A stretch of DNA of 64,000 nucleotides from Saccharicrinis fermentans DSM 9555 = JCM 21142 (GTDB lineage Bacteria; Bacteroidota; Bacteroidia; Bacteroidales; Marinilabiliaceae): assembly GCF_000517085.1 (NCBI RefSeq), contig NZ_KI912107.1, positions 4,895,980-4,959,979 on the forward strand, given 5' to 3'. The notes under the pieces are model-generated. The model had not been told where the DNA came from. It made no database searches and saw only the letters and a list, made by a program, of their open reading frames with translations. Positions 36,447-48,558 of this stretch are shown piece after piece (the stretch's first letter is position 1; each line of letters opens with the position of its first letter). The translations under genes were made by a program, and so were the position numbers.

Positions 36447-37199
36447 ATGATAGAGGTAAAAAATGTTAATAAATCCTTTCATGGAAAGCAAATTTTGTTC
36501 GATGTGTCTGCTACATTTGAAACAGGCCAAACAAATCTAATTATTGGACAAAGTGGACATGGAAAAACTGTTTTGCTTAAATCAATTGTTGGTCTGCACC
36601 AAATTGATTCGGGACAGATCGTATATGATGATGAAGTTTTTTCGGAAATGCCCTTTTCTGAGCAGAAGTTGATTAGAAAGAAAATAGGAATGTTGTTTCA
36701 AGGTTCAGCACTCTTCGACTCTTTAACTGTTGAAGAAAATGTGAGGTTCCCACTGGATATGTTCTCGGATAAATCATTGGAAGAAAAATCGGATAGGGTT
36801 AATTTCTGTCTCAATAGAGTGAATCTTGAAAATGTGAACCACCTTTATCCTTCGGAGATTAGTGGTGGTATGCAAAAACGAGTGGCTATTGCCAGAGCTA
36901 TTGCCCTTAATCCCCAATATCTTTTTTGTGATGAACCGAATTCCGGACTAGATCCTAAAACAGCCATTGTTATTGATGAGCTTATCTATGAAATTACCAA
37001 AGAGTATGGAATAACAACCATTATAAATACACATGATATGAATTCCGTGATGGCTATTGGTGAAAAGATTATTTATATCTATCAGGGACGAAAGCTATGG
37101 GAAGGTAATAAAAATGATATTTTGTTGGCTAAGGAAGAGAAATTAAACGACTTTGTTTTTGCATCTGAACTTTTTAAGAGGATTAAAGAAAATTTGTAA
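36447..37199 (+). CDS. mlaF: MlaF-type ABC transporter ATP-binding protein
   Basis: 250 aa. Walker A GQSGHGKT is at 34-41, the Q-loop is in MLFQGSALFDSL, the signature SGGMQKR at 139-145, and Walker B YLFCDEP at 158-164 with SGLDPKT after it. The FQGSALFDSL(T/N)VEENV(R/A)FPL sequence is specific to the Mla/MCE importer ATPases. It starts with an ATGA overlap on the mlaE stop, so it was translationally coupled to a gene that is now disrupted. Its expression now depends on readthrough or a promoter within the element. Confidence 0.93.
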   Translation: MIEVKNVNKSFHGKQILFDVSATFETGQTNLIIGQSGHGKTVLLKSIVGLHQIDSGQIVYDDEVFSEMPFSEQKLIRKKIGMLFQGSALFDSLTVEENVRFPLDMFSDKSLEEKSDRVNFCLNRVNLENVNHLYPSEISGGMQKRVAIARAIALNPQYLFCDEPNSGLDPKTAIVIDELIYEITKEYGITTIINTHDMNSVMAIGEKIIYIYQGRKLWEGNKNDILLAKEEKLNDFVFASELFKRIKENL

Positions 37200-37221
37200 T
37201 TGAGTTTTATTGGGTAGACGT

Positions 37222-37959
37222 ATGGAAAACTCTCGTGGTCCAAATGGAATGGATGTGCATTATATTTTTAAGTTGATGGAAACCTCAACGAATAGGTGTA
37301 GTGTTTACTTAAAACAGGTTTTAAGTACCGTAGTTGAGATTGAGCGCATAGAACTGTGTTATCCATCTGTCTGGAGTGTTTTTGCTTTGAAAACAACCTT
37401 TAAATTGCATAAAAAATGGAAGGCCCTCTTCCCGATCTTATTTCTTCCAGATAAAACAACCACGAATTACAAGGCAACATATGTTAATCGGTCGAAACTG
37501 AATTTATTGGGAATTATTTTTAGTATTAATGCTTCAAAGCAGATAGAACTGAAATCGTATGCTTGTGACAATGTTAGTTTGTTGCTGCAGGTATTATTGT
37601 TTCTTCATTTCAATGATCAGGGTGTACATCCGGATGGTTTCATAGAAAGTCCTACGGCTACGTATCTACGTGTAAAACTTGGGCCTTCTTATAGCGAAGG
37701 ACAAGTGATAGATTTTATGGATCTACTATTCGATCAATATAAGCATACGCATATTTCAGCAAAGTCGTTTCGAAGATTGTTCCGGTGTTTTGGTCCTTGT
37801 ACTGAAGATATCGCTAACCAGGCTTTTGATTACTATGGGGAGTCAAAAGACTGCTTTAAAGCATGGACAAAAGCAGTGGAAGAGTATTTAATAGGTGTAT
37901 TAAATATTGACAAGAATGTTTCGAAACGAATAGCTTCTCTATTGTTGTCTGTCCATTGA
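37222..37959 (+). CDS. uncharacterised protein downstream of mlaF
   Basis: 245 aa from the ATG at 37222; an in-frame TTG at 37210 would add four residues. I do not recognise the family. It has no signal peptide and no clear membrane helix; one moderately hydrophobic stretch (VSLLLQVLLFLHF) is probably an amphipathic core. It is rich in Phe, Leu and Lys, with scattered Cys (SYACDN, FRCFGPCTED). It lies 22 bp after mlaF on the same strand and is the last gene before the rRNA promoters. The usual mlaD (MCE domain) is not present here, and this protein shows no MCE features. Confidence 0.6.
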   Translation: MENSRGPNGMDVHYIFKLMETSTNRCSVYLKQVLSTVVEIERIELCYPSVWSVFALKTTFKLHKKWKALFPILFLPDKTTTNYKATYVNRSKLNLLGIIFSINASKQIELKSYACDNVSLLLQVLLFLHFNDQGVHPDGFIESPTATYLRVKLGPSYSEGQVIDFMDLLFDQYKHTHISAKSFRRLFRCFGPCTEDIANQAFDYYGESKDCFKAWTKAVEEYLIGVLNIDKNVSKRIASLLLSVH

Positions 37960-38705
37960 ATGCTATTGATTGTGATATTCGCATTAGACGAAGTGTAAAT
38001 AGGATATTTATGGATTAAGGAAAAAAGAATAAAAAAACATTTAGCTGTAAATACTTGACAATATATTGCTTAGGTATTATCTTTCAAGTTCGATTAAAAA
38101 AAAGAGAAGGGAAAGGTTAGGAATTACGAAATAAAGTCTCTTTCTTTGCACCCGCTTTGAACGAAAGGCGAGAGAAGTAACTGAGATATTGAGGTAAAAG
38201 AAGGGATTAAAAAACATTGATAATAAGGTGTTTTAAGGACGGATGAGGAGTTAAAAAAGAGTCTAAAAAATATTTTTAAATTTTATTTTGCAGATTCAAT
38301 AAAAACCTTTATCTTTGCAGCCGCTAAAACGGTAGCAAAAAAGGATAAAAAACTGATAAGAATGAAGTCTTTAAAACTGTTTAAATACAGGAGTTTGGAA
38401 AGGAATAAAGCGAAAAAATTAATTTTCAATTTTTCTCAAAAAACATTTGGAATTAAGGGAATAAAGTTGTTATCTTTGCATCCGCTTTTACAGCGATAAA
38501 CTAACATCGGTTAGTTTTAACAAACAGATTGAACTTAGGTTTTAGACCTAAAAGATATAAAGACGATAAGGAGACTTATCGACGTTCTTTGAAAATATTG
38601 GAATGCACAAAAGGAAAAATAACAGAGTGATTCTTTGAGTAAGGCTCTTGTAAAGAATAATAGTTATAGAAATAGTTTACTAGATCTATACAGATAATTT
38701 TTATA
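37960..38705 (+). promoter_or_regulatory. rRNA operon promoter region with up to three tandem promoters
   Basis: There is no gene in these 746 bases. Three near-copies of a promoter core are visible: TTTCTTTGCACCCGC at 38141 (weak -7, one mismatch, no clear -33); TATCTTTGCAGCCGC at 38310, with TTTG at 38287-38290 and a 19-base spacer; and TATCTTTGCATCCGC at 38471, with TTTG at 38446-38449 and a 21-base spacer. All three are followed by the same GCANCCGCT initiation region. The last lies about 235 bases before the 16S gene. Confidence 0.7.
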
Positions 38706-40226
<1,521 letters not shown>

Positions 40227-40379
40227 CTGGAGAGAGACTTACAATTATTAAAGATGAACAGTTATCAAATTTTGTGTATTCCACGTTGTCCAAAACGGGA
40301 CAAAACGTACATTGACATATTGGCAAAACAATCAAAATCATAAGTTGGCCTTAACGCAGATCGTTAAGGATCAACCAAC
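40227..40379 (+). other. 16S-23S spacer without tRNA genes
   Basis: About 150 bases of mostly AT-rich sequence. I searched for the acceptor, anticodon and TTCGAATC patterns of tRNA-Ile and tRNA-Ala and saw none; the spacer is also too short for both. A small pairing, GGCCTTAACG with CGTTAAGGATC, lies near its 3' end and may belong to the precursor stem for 23S processing. Confidence 0.8.
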
Positions 40380-43175
<2,796 letters not shown>

Positions 43176-43254
43176 TTGGAGCATTAAGCGCCGAAATGTG
43201 ATTTTGATTGTAGCCGATGTGACAATAAAAAAATATAAAGGAATATAACAATAT

Positions 43255-43366
<112 letters not shown>

Positions 43367-43371
43367 AAAAG

Positions 43372-43409
43372 AGAGCAATTGGATTTTATCCAGTTGCTCT
43401 TTTTTTTTT
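43372..43409 (+). terminator. rRNA operon terminator
   Basis: AGAGCAATTGGA pairs with TCCAGTTGCTCT (one G-T pair) around a TTTTA loop and is followed by a T run of about ten. Confidence 0.85.
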
Positions 43410-43432
43410 GCTTTATGGGTGTTGCAAGGCGC

Positions 43433-43626
43433 AAGACGCATGAGGTGGCGAGTTGTTATAGTTGGCGAGCTGGTAAAGATGTTAGCTTGTTAGGTTGGTG
43501 AGCTGGTAAAGTTGCGGAGTTGTTAAAGTCGTGGAGTTGTTGAAGTTGTTATAGTTGTGTTTCTCATTTAATAAATATCTTCCATTAATGTACAAAGCTA
43601 TCAATTAATGAACCGCAGGGCAGGCC
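43433..43626. repeat. composite intergenic repeat, copy 1 (truncated by the IS21 element)
   Basis: The first part is a GTT-rich minisatellite in which GTTGGCGAGCTGGTAAAG recurs with variation (43460 and 43494). The second is AT-rich, including TTTCTCATTTAATAAATATC. The third is the start of the GC-rich core (CCGCAGGGCAGGCC, ending at 43626), which is cut off where the element begins. No coding potential is seen. Confidence 0.7.
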
Positions 43627-43698
43627 TGAGAATAGCAAATTATACATCAGCAATTTTTCGCAATAGTATTCCATCACTTATGATTAAAAAATATATTG

Positions 43699-43751
43699 CT
43701 AATCCCTTGCATGCAAAGAGAGCGTAGCGAACGAAGCATGCAAGGGATTAG
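43699..43751. repeat. perfect 16-bp inverted repeat overlapping the istB stop
   Basis: CTAATCCCTTGCATGC and GCATGCAAGGGATTAG enclose 21 bases (AAAGAGAGCGTAGCGAACGAA). There is no T tract on the istB side. It could form a stable transcript hairpin at the end of istB, or a cruciform near the element end. Confidence 0.8.
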
Positions 43752-44503
43752 TGTTCATGAGAAAAGATTGTTTTTCTGTTTTCTATCCGATAGCTTTTCC
43801 CTTCCAATTTCAAGACTTCACATCGATAAAGCAAGCGATCTAACAGTGCCGTGGCCAGGACTTCATCCTCGAGGGTTTCAGCCCATTGTTTAGGCGATTT
43901 ATTTGTTGTAATAATCACAGAGGTCTGTTCATGTAGGTGATTTACAAGGTTGAAAAATGCCACAGCTTCATGTTTCTTAATAGGAAAAAGCATTATATCA
44001 TCAATCGCAATTAAATGAGCTTTTGTCAGTCGGTTGTAAGCATTTAAAGCAGAAGATGTCATTTCTTTCATTTTTAATATGGTAACAAGTTCTTCCATTG
44101 TGATGAAATAAGATTTGTACCCGGCAACTACAGCATCATGCACAAGGCCCGCCGCAATATAGGTTTTACCGGTTCCGGATGGTCCCATTAAAACCAGATT
44201 GTAGTTTTGTTCCAGCCACATCAACTCACGCAGTTGTTTTAGTTGGGGTTTTGTAATACCGTTGGCAACATTAAAATCGTAGTTATCCAGCTGATGTTTC
44301 TTCGGTAATCTGGCTAGTTTGAGTCTTCGCTCCAGATCGGTATTTTGCCTGTGAAGGACTTCTTTTTTCAATAACTCCAGGGTGAATTCCGTATATGAAA
44401 GCTTATCTATTTGCGCCTGATGCAAGATTTCTTCTGGGGACTTCTTTGTCTGGGTAAGCCGCAACAATTCGGCATACTGCTTGATTTGTTCTATTTGCTT
44501 CAT
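43748..44503 (-). CDS. istB: IS21-family helper ATPase IstB
   Basis: 251 aa, intact. AAA+ ATPase that assembles with IstA on target DNA. Walker A GPSGTGKT is at 107-114, Walker B-like LIAIDDIMLFP near 155, and sensor region VIITTNKSP near 200. The N-terminal helical region (about 1-95) is the IstB oligomerisation part. It starts 3 bp after the istA stop, and its stop lies within the hairpin at the left end of the element. Full length and good motifs imply it is usable in trans even if istA is defective. Confidence 0.92.
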   Translation of the reverse strand: MKQIEQIKQYAELLRLTQTKKSPEEILHQAQIDKLSYTEFTLELLKKEVLHRQNTDLERRLKLARLPKKHQLDNYDFNVANGITKPQLKQLRELMWLEQNYNLVLMGPSGTGKTYIAAGLVHDAVVAGYKSYFITMEELVTILKMKEMTSSALNAYNRLTKAHLIAIDDIMLFPIKKHEAVAFFNLVNHLHEQTSVIITTNKSPKQWAETLEDEVLATALLDRLLYRCEVLKLEGKSYRIENRKTIFSHEH

Positions 44504-44506
44504 GAT

Positions 44507-46075
44507 CTATCTCAATAATGTTTCATAAATTTCGATACTACTTTGGGCAGGAGCAATCGACTCCTTAGGGGGTTCCACATTCACTTTACTGATATTTATT
44601 TTACTCGCCTCCGATATTTGTTTTTCTTCGTTTTGAAGATGGGCAAGTACCTCCGCAAATCGATACCCATTAAACACTTTGTTTTCGATGCAGAAGTTTA
44701 AAGTTTCTGTTTTTACCCGATCGTTCGCATTGTTTATAGCTTTTAAAATTTCCCTTATATTATCATGAAAATAACGCGGTTTGTCATTTTCCAGGTCAGC
44801 CAAATAGCTTTGTGATTCTGGTGTATTGCCAAAAGCGTTTAATAAAAGTTCATATCTCTGTTGTAGTGTCTTTGATTTTTCGCGGCAGTGATCCGTGTTG
44901 CGCACCAAAACACCCTTTCCCAGCGGAATCTTATGAGACGCAACAAGCGTATTTACATCAGATAACAAGTCCAGGGTATTCCCTTTGTCATCAAGAAGCA
45001 CGGTTGTATCGGCATCTTTGTAAGTCCCTATTGGTAAACTGTAAAAATTTCCCTTGTAGGCAACGGTGTTGTCTTTTCGAACCTTGTAACCAGGCAGTAA
45101 TATTAATGGTTTTTCAGGGGTGTCGCGGTAAGGTTCCAGATGTGATTGTTCAATCAACCATTGTTCATAAGGGACTTTCCTGGTGGTTCCGTGAAGCTTG
45201 GCATTTGCTGTACGTTTAAGCCATGCCAGGCAATCTTCCTGAAGGGTGTTTTGATCCTGAAATGTACGACCTTTCAGGAAGTTATATTTGACATATTTCA
45301 CCACATTCTCAACCTTTCCCTTGGATTCAGGATCTGCTTTCCTGCAAAAAATAGTTTCAAAAGAGTATTGCTGGCAAAAACTTCGAAATCCTTCTGTTAA
45401 TAAAACATCACCAAGATTTTCCCCCTTTATAAATACTTTATCCTGATCGTAAATGATCTTACTTGGTATACCGTTAAAGTAATTAAAAGCTAACTCGTGA
45501 GCATATACCGCAGTTTGGGTGGTAAAAGGGCAGCGTTGACAATAAACGTACTTGTAGCGAGAACGCGAAAGTACCATGGCGAAGAAATACACTTTGATAC
45601 GATGACCTTCTCCACTCTGCATAGTAATCTCGCCAAAATCAACCTGAGCCTCGCTACCATAAGCTACCTCAGGCAGCTTTTGATATTGACGGGAACCCAC
45701 TTCTTTGTACTTATTGATGGCATGCTTCTCCCGAATCGTTTTTACGAAGTTATAGACCGTTTTGCTATCTACTTTCGGTAAATCTTCAAATGATTCTTTT
45801 AAACGATCTTCTACCTGGGCGGCTGACAAGTGAGGCGTGCTTTCGAGAAGTGTTTTTACATATTTATAATAACCAGAGAGCTTTTTTGACAGGCGATGCT
45901 GCTTATTTATCCACAACATAAAAGTCTGTTCATCCATTGCTAAATATTTACGGACAGTGCCTCTATCTATCTATCTATCTATCTCAAGCTCTCTACTTAT
46001 TTGACTCTTATTGAGTCCTTGTTTCCATAATTCATTAACTTTGTACCACATAAAAACTTTTTGGTTTTTATTCAT
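44507..46075 (-). pseudogene. istA: IS21-family transposase IstA with an internal stop in a GATA microsatellite
   Basis: Read from the ATG at 46075, the frame gives MNKNQKVFMWYKVNELW...SQISRELEIDR, an IstA N-terminal helix-turn-helix. It then hits TAG at 45971-45973 inside a (GATA)5 run and continues in the same frame as GTVRKYLAMDEQ... to 44507. The catalytic domain is intact: Asp in AQVDFGEI, Asp in IIYDQDKV and Glu in SKGKVENV. With two GATA units, the region would read EIDRGTVRKYL without a stop, restoring about 518 residues. An internal ATG at 45937 could yield a 476-aa protein lacking the first helices. Whether this is dead, phase-variable or internally initiated is open. Confidence 0.85.
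45961..45985 (-). repeat. tetranucleotide microsatellite (GATA)5 inside istA
   Basis: On the coding (minus) strand, five GATA units stand between GA and GAG. Two units keep an open reading frame. Three, four or five units bring a TAG into frame at the third unit. Tetranucleotide runs are classic slippage sites, so the number may vary among cells. Confidence 0.9.
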
Positions 46076-46184
46076 AGCCTTTGTTTTTTTAGATTTCACA
46101 ACCTAAAAATGGAGGCTATTTTTTATTTCTACAACTGGTGATGTTCTATTGCGAAATTTTGATGGTACTAATTTCCTATTCTCA

Positions 46185-47223
46185 GTTTTTAGCTTGTTAG
46201 GTTGGCGAGCCGGTAAAGTCGTGGAGTGGCTGAGTTGTATTTCTCATTTAATAGATATCTTCCATTCGTATATGAAACTATCAGTAAAAGACCGCAGGGC
46301 AGGCCAGAACAATAGCCCCGGGGCCGGCGCTGGCGAGAGGCTTCCCTGGGCGCACTTGAGGTGGTAGTGCGCCGGACGGAAAGGGAAGTTGATGTAGGGC
46401 TGATAGTGATCTATTGTTCTAGACCTTTTTGGTCCTTTTTATGGCAATGATAAAAAGGACATATACATAAGAAACAAAAGCAAGGTATGTATCAAAAGAA
46501 TAAAGTTATCCTCTTTCATACAGAAACAATATTTTCAATTTATGAACAATTTCAAGTAAAACATAAAAGTTCTCAACTTATTAAAATCCATATTCAAGAA
46601 CTCTGATCTAAAGATATCTTTCATATGTTTATAATTTGTTTCTTAATGGTCATATGGAACTCGCCGTGATAATCATTCACCTGTGTGAGAGATCACTCTC
46701 ATGGCTCGTTTCATATAAATACCCAATTACCAACAAATCGACTGCAGGGTTGGCCAGAACAATAGCCCGGGGGCCGGCGCTGGCGAGAAGCTTGATGGTG
46801 GCGAGTTGTTATAGTTGTTAAGTTGATGGAATTGGCGAGCTGGAAAAGATGTTAGTTTGTTAGCTTGTTAGGTTGGTGAGCTGGTAAAGTCGTGTAGTTG
46901 TTGAGTTGTGCAAGCCTTCTTTTTTAATAGAACTTCAAGTACAGCATAGAAGTTCTCAATTATAAAAATCTATGTTTAAGCTCTCTCATACAAAGGATAT
47001 CTTCTATTTATATACAAAATTATCAGTAAAAAGACCGCAGGGGTGGCCAGAACAATAGCCGTGGCCCGCGCTGGCGAGAGGCTATGGCCCTGGAAAATGC
47101 ATTAGAAAATCTCTAATCCCTCATTTGTGTTTAAACGCTCTATTTGCTATATTCAGCAATGAAATTATATTTAGTCATGCTTTAAAATATGCAGTATAGC
47201 ATCCAAAATAGAATAACTAAGTA
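46185..47223. repeat. repeat patchwork, no genes: composite repeat copies 2 to 4
   Basis: About 1 kb with no credible gene. GC-rich cores occur at 46290-46342, 46740-46792 and 47033-47083, each reading GACCGCAGGG / GGCCAGAACAATAGCC / GGCGCTGGCGAGAGGCT with small changes. AT-rich arms recur: 46549 onward (TTTCAAGTAAAACATAAAAG) is a diverged copy of 46927 onward (ACTTCAAGTACAGCATAGAAG), and TTTCTCATTTAATAGATATC recurs from copy 1. The minisatellite unit GTTGG(C/T)GAGC(T/C)GGTAAAG returns near 46200, 46840 and 46873. The base composition of the cores is far more GC-rich than the surroundings. Confidence 0.75.
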
Positions 47224-48261
47224 ATGAATAAAAAAACAACAAGGCGAATAATTAGGGTTTTATTGTTTTTGGGTACCATAATATCTTTATATTTTGTACC
47301 ATGGCCGATTGTTCAAGCCTGGATTTTACCACTTCCAAGCACCGTTCAAGATCAGGTTGATAAAGCCTCGGATTACGGATTTGATGGTATCATTGTATGT
47401 GTAAATAAAAAGGGGAATCAATGTGTATTTTATACTTCAGGTTACAAGGATAGGGCAAACAAAACTCCATCTGAACCTGATGCATTGTTTAAGATTGCCA
47501 GTGTAAGCAAATTGTATATAGCAGTAGCTGTCGCCAAATTAGTCTCAGAGGGAAAGTTGTCATTGGATAGCACACTAGCAGGATATTTGCCCGAATTGAA
47601 GGGAAGGATAGAATATGCCAATAAAATTACATTGCGTATGTTAGTTAAACATAGGAGTGGTATTCCTAATTATACAGACACATATATGTATTGGGTTGCG
47701 CCGAAAGAGACGGCAGAAGAAAATCTTGACTTGGTTTTGGACTTACCTGCCAACTTTAAACCCGATGAAGATGAAGAATATTCTAATACCAATTATTTGT
47801 TACTTGATAGAGTCATCAACCAAACTCTTGGATATGGTACGTTCCAATACATTCAAGAGGAGATACTAAGCCCATTGAATCTACAGCATACTTTTGGCTC
47901 TATAAATGATGTTAATTTAGATGATGTGATGAGTGGTTATTATGTGGGTTATGATTTTGATTTAAAAGGGAATAATGTAAGTTCTGTATTAGCGAGTGCA
48001 GAGGATTTGAGTATATTTATTAGAGCGTTAAACGACGGTTCGGTATTTAGAGATAAAAATGAACAAGAAATATACGCATCCATTTATAAGTATGGACATA
48101 CTGGCTTGATACCCGGATACCAAACAATCGCTAAATACCATCCGGATATTGATGCGGTTGTAATACAATTTACAAACACAGTAAATTTTGATGGATATAA
48201 TTGGAATATGTCAGAAGTAATGTATAATCGTATCGTTAAATTACTAAGGAAGTCAAATTAA
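47224..48261 (+). CDS. serine hydrolase, class C beta-lactamase-related family
   Basis: 345 aa. A membrane-spanning or signal segment covers about 10-27 (VLLFLGTIISLYFVPW) after a basic start. The active-site SxxK is in KIASVSKLYIAVAVAKL (about residues 89-105), the YxN motif is YSNTNY, and the third motif is HTG in YGHTGLIPGYQT. This is the D-alanyl-D-alanine carboxypeptidase/esterase/AmpC-like fold. The substrate cannot be named; most such proteins in Bacteroidetes are peptidases or esterases and not resistance enzymes. It stands alone between the repeat region and a receptor gene, with an unusually low GC content. Confidence 0.8.
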   Translation: MNKKTTRRIIRVLLFLGTIISLYFVPWPIVQAWILPLPSTVQDQVDKASDYGFDGIIVCVNKKGNQCVFYTSGYKDRANKTPSEPDALFKIASVSKLYIAVAVAKLVSEGKLSLDSTLAGYLPELKGRIEYANKITLRMLVKHRSGIPNYTDTYMYWVAPKETAEENLDLVLDLPANFKPDEDEEYSNTNYLLLDRVINQTLGYGTFQYIQEEILSPLNLQHTFGSINDVNLDDVMSGYYVGYDFDLKGNNVSSVLASAEDLSIFIRALNDGSVFRDKNEQEIYASIYKYGHTGLIPGYQTIAKYHPDIDAVVIQFTNTVNFDGYNWNMSEVMYNRIVKLLRKSN

Positions 48262-48558
48262 CCTGTGATGGTGTCTGCGAAGCTTTTTGTCATTTATTAT
48301 GATGAATTAATATTTTAAATATTATATTTACTACATTATATTTATTTTTGCATTATAGCTCAGAATACATTATTCTTAGGCTATACTATTGTTGTTTAAT
48401 CAAACCTGAACCATATTGTTATATGTAATTCATATGGCGAATCGGATATTTATCGATGATTAGAATCGTTCTGGAGGATCAGTTAAGTTGATGTGCGACG
48501 AGCTCAAAGTAAGATTTTTAAACAAAAAATGCCAATTGCATTACATATTTTAGCCATA
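48262..48558 (+). promoter_or_regulatory. 297-bp intergenic region with a candidate promoter
   Basis: TATTTTTG at 48343-48350 matches TAnnTTTG, without a convincing -33 element. It would give a leader of about 200 bases ahead of the receptor gene. Nothing else is recognised; the frame that runs into the receptor from GTG at 48493 encodes no signal-peptide-like sequence before 48559. Confidence 0.25.

Larger units (their letters stand above)
34184..36450 (+). pseudogene. mlaE: MlaE-type ABC transporter permease, interrupted by an IS701-family element
   Basis: The permease of a phospholipid/lipid-asymmetry ABC transporter. The 5' part (34184-34758) encodes about 192 residues with the family core (SIISVFMGAVITLQTAYNL, GKVGSNIASEIGSMRVTEQIDA, GVMGGWLSGV). 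The 3' part (36285-36450) encodes SVVFAFLISTISAYQGYHV and TRAVVISS. Removing the insertion and one TTAA copy restores ...VIYALIKSVVFAFLI... in frame, giving a normal 246-aa protein that overlaps mlaF by ATGA. As it stands, translation stops within the element at 34786 after NSTLTDLLL. The last membrane helices are lost, so the transporter is probably inactive unless another copy exists. Confidence 0.92.
43627..46184 (-). mobile_element. IS21-family insertion sequence, about 2.56 kb
   Basis: The left end TGAGAATAGCAAATTA and the right end (complement) TGAGAATAGGAAATTA match at 15 of 16 positions and begin with the TG typical of IS21. A second terminal copy, TTTCGCAATAG, lies 28-29 bases inside each end, as expected for IS21 multiple terminal repeats. 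It contains istA and istB. There is no target duplication: the left flank ends GGGCAGGCC, whereas the right flank begins GTTTTTAGC. Each flank is a different part of the local composite repeat. Confidence 0.85.

Noticed and set aside
44812-45781. Three plus-strand open frames of 84-135 codons opposite istA.
   Set aside because: They are antisense shadows of the transposase gene, which has clear catalytic motifs.
46149-46821. Two short plus-strand open frames (72 and 61 codons) in the repeat region, sharing RAGQNNSPGAGAGERL-like residues.
   Set aside because: The shared peptide is only the translated GC-rich repeat core; there is no start context and no conserved protein pattern.
43433-47105. 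Repeat region considered as a CRISPR array.
   Set aside because: Repeats are degenerate, of unequal length and without regular unique spacers; no cas genes are nearby.
47224-48261. Serine hydrolase considered as a beta-lactamase resistance gene.
   Set aside because: SxxK, YxN and HTG are shared by many esterases and peptidases; nothing specific to AmpC is seen.
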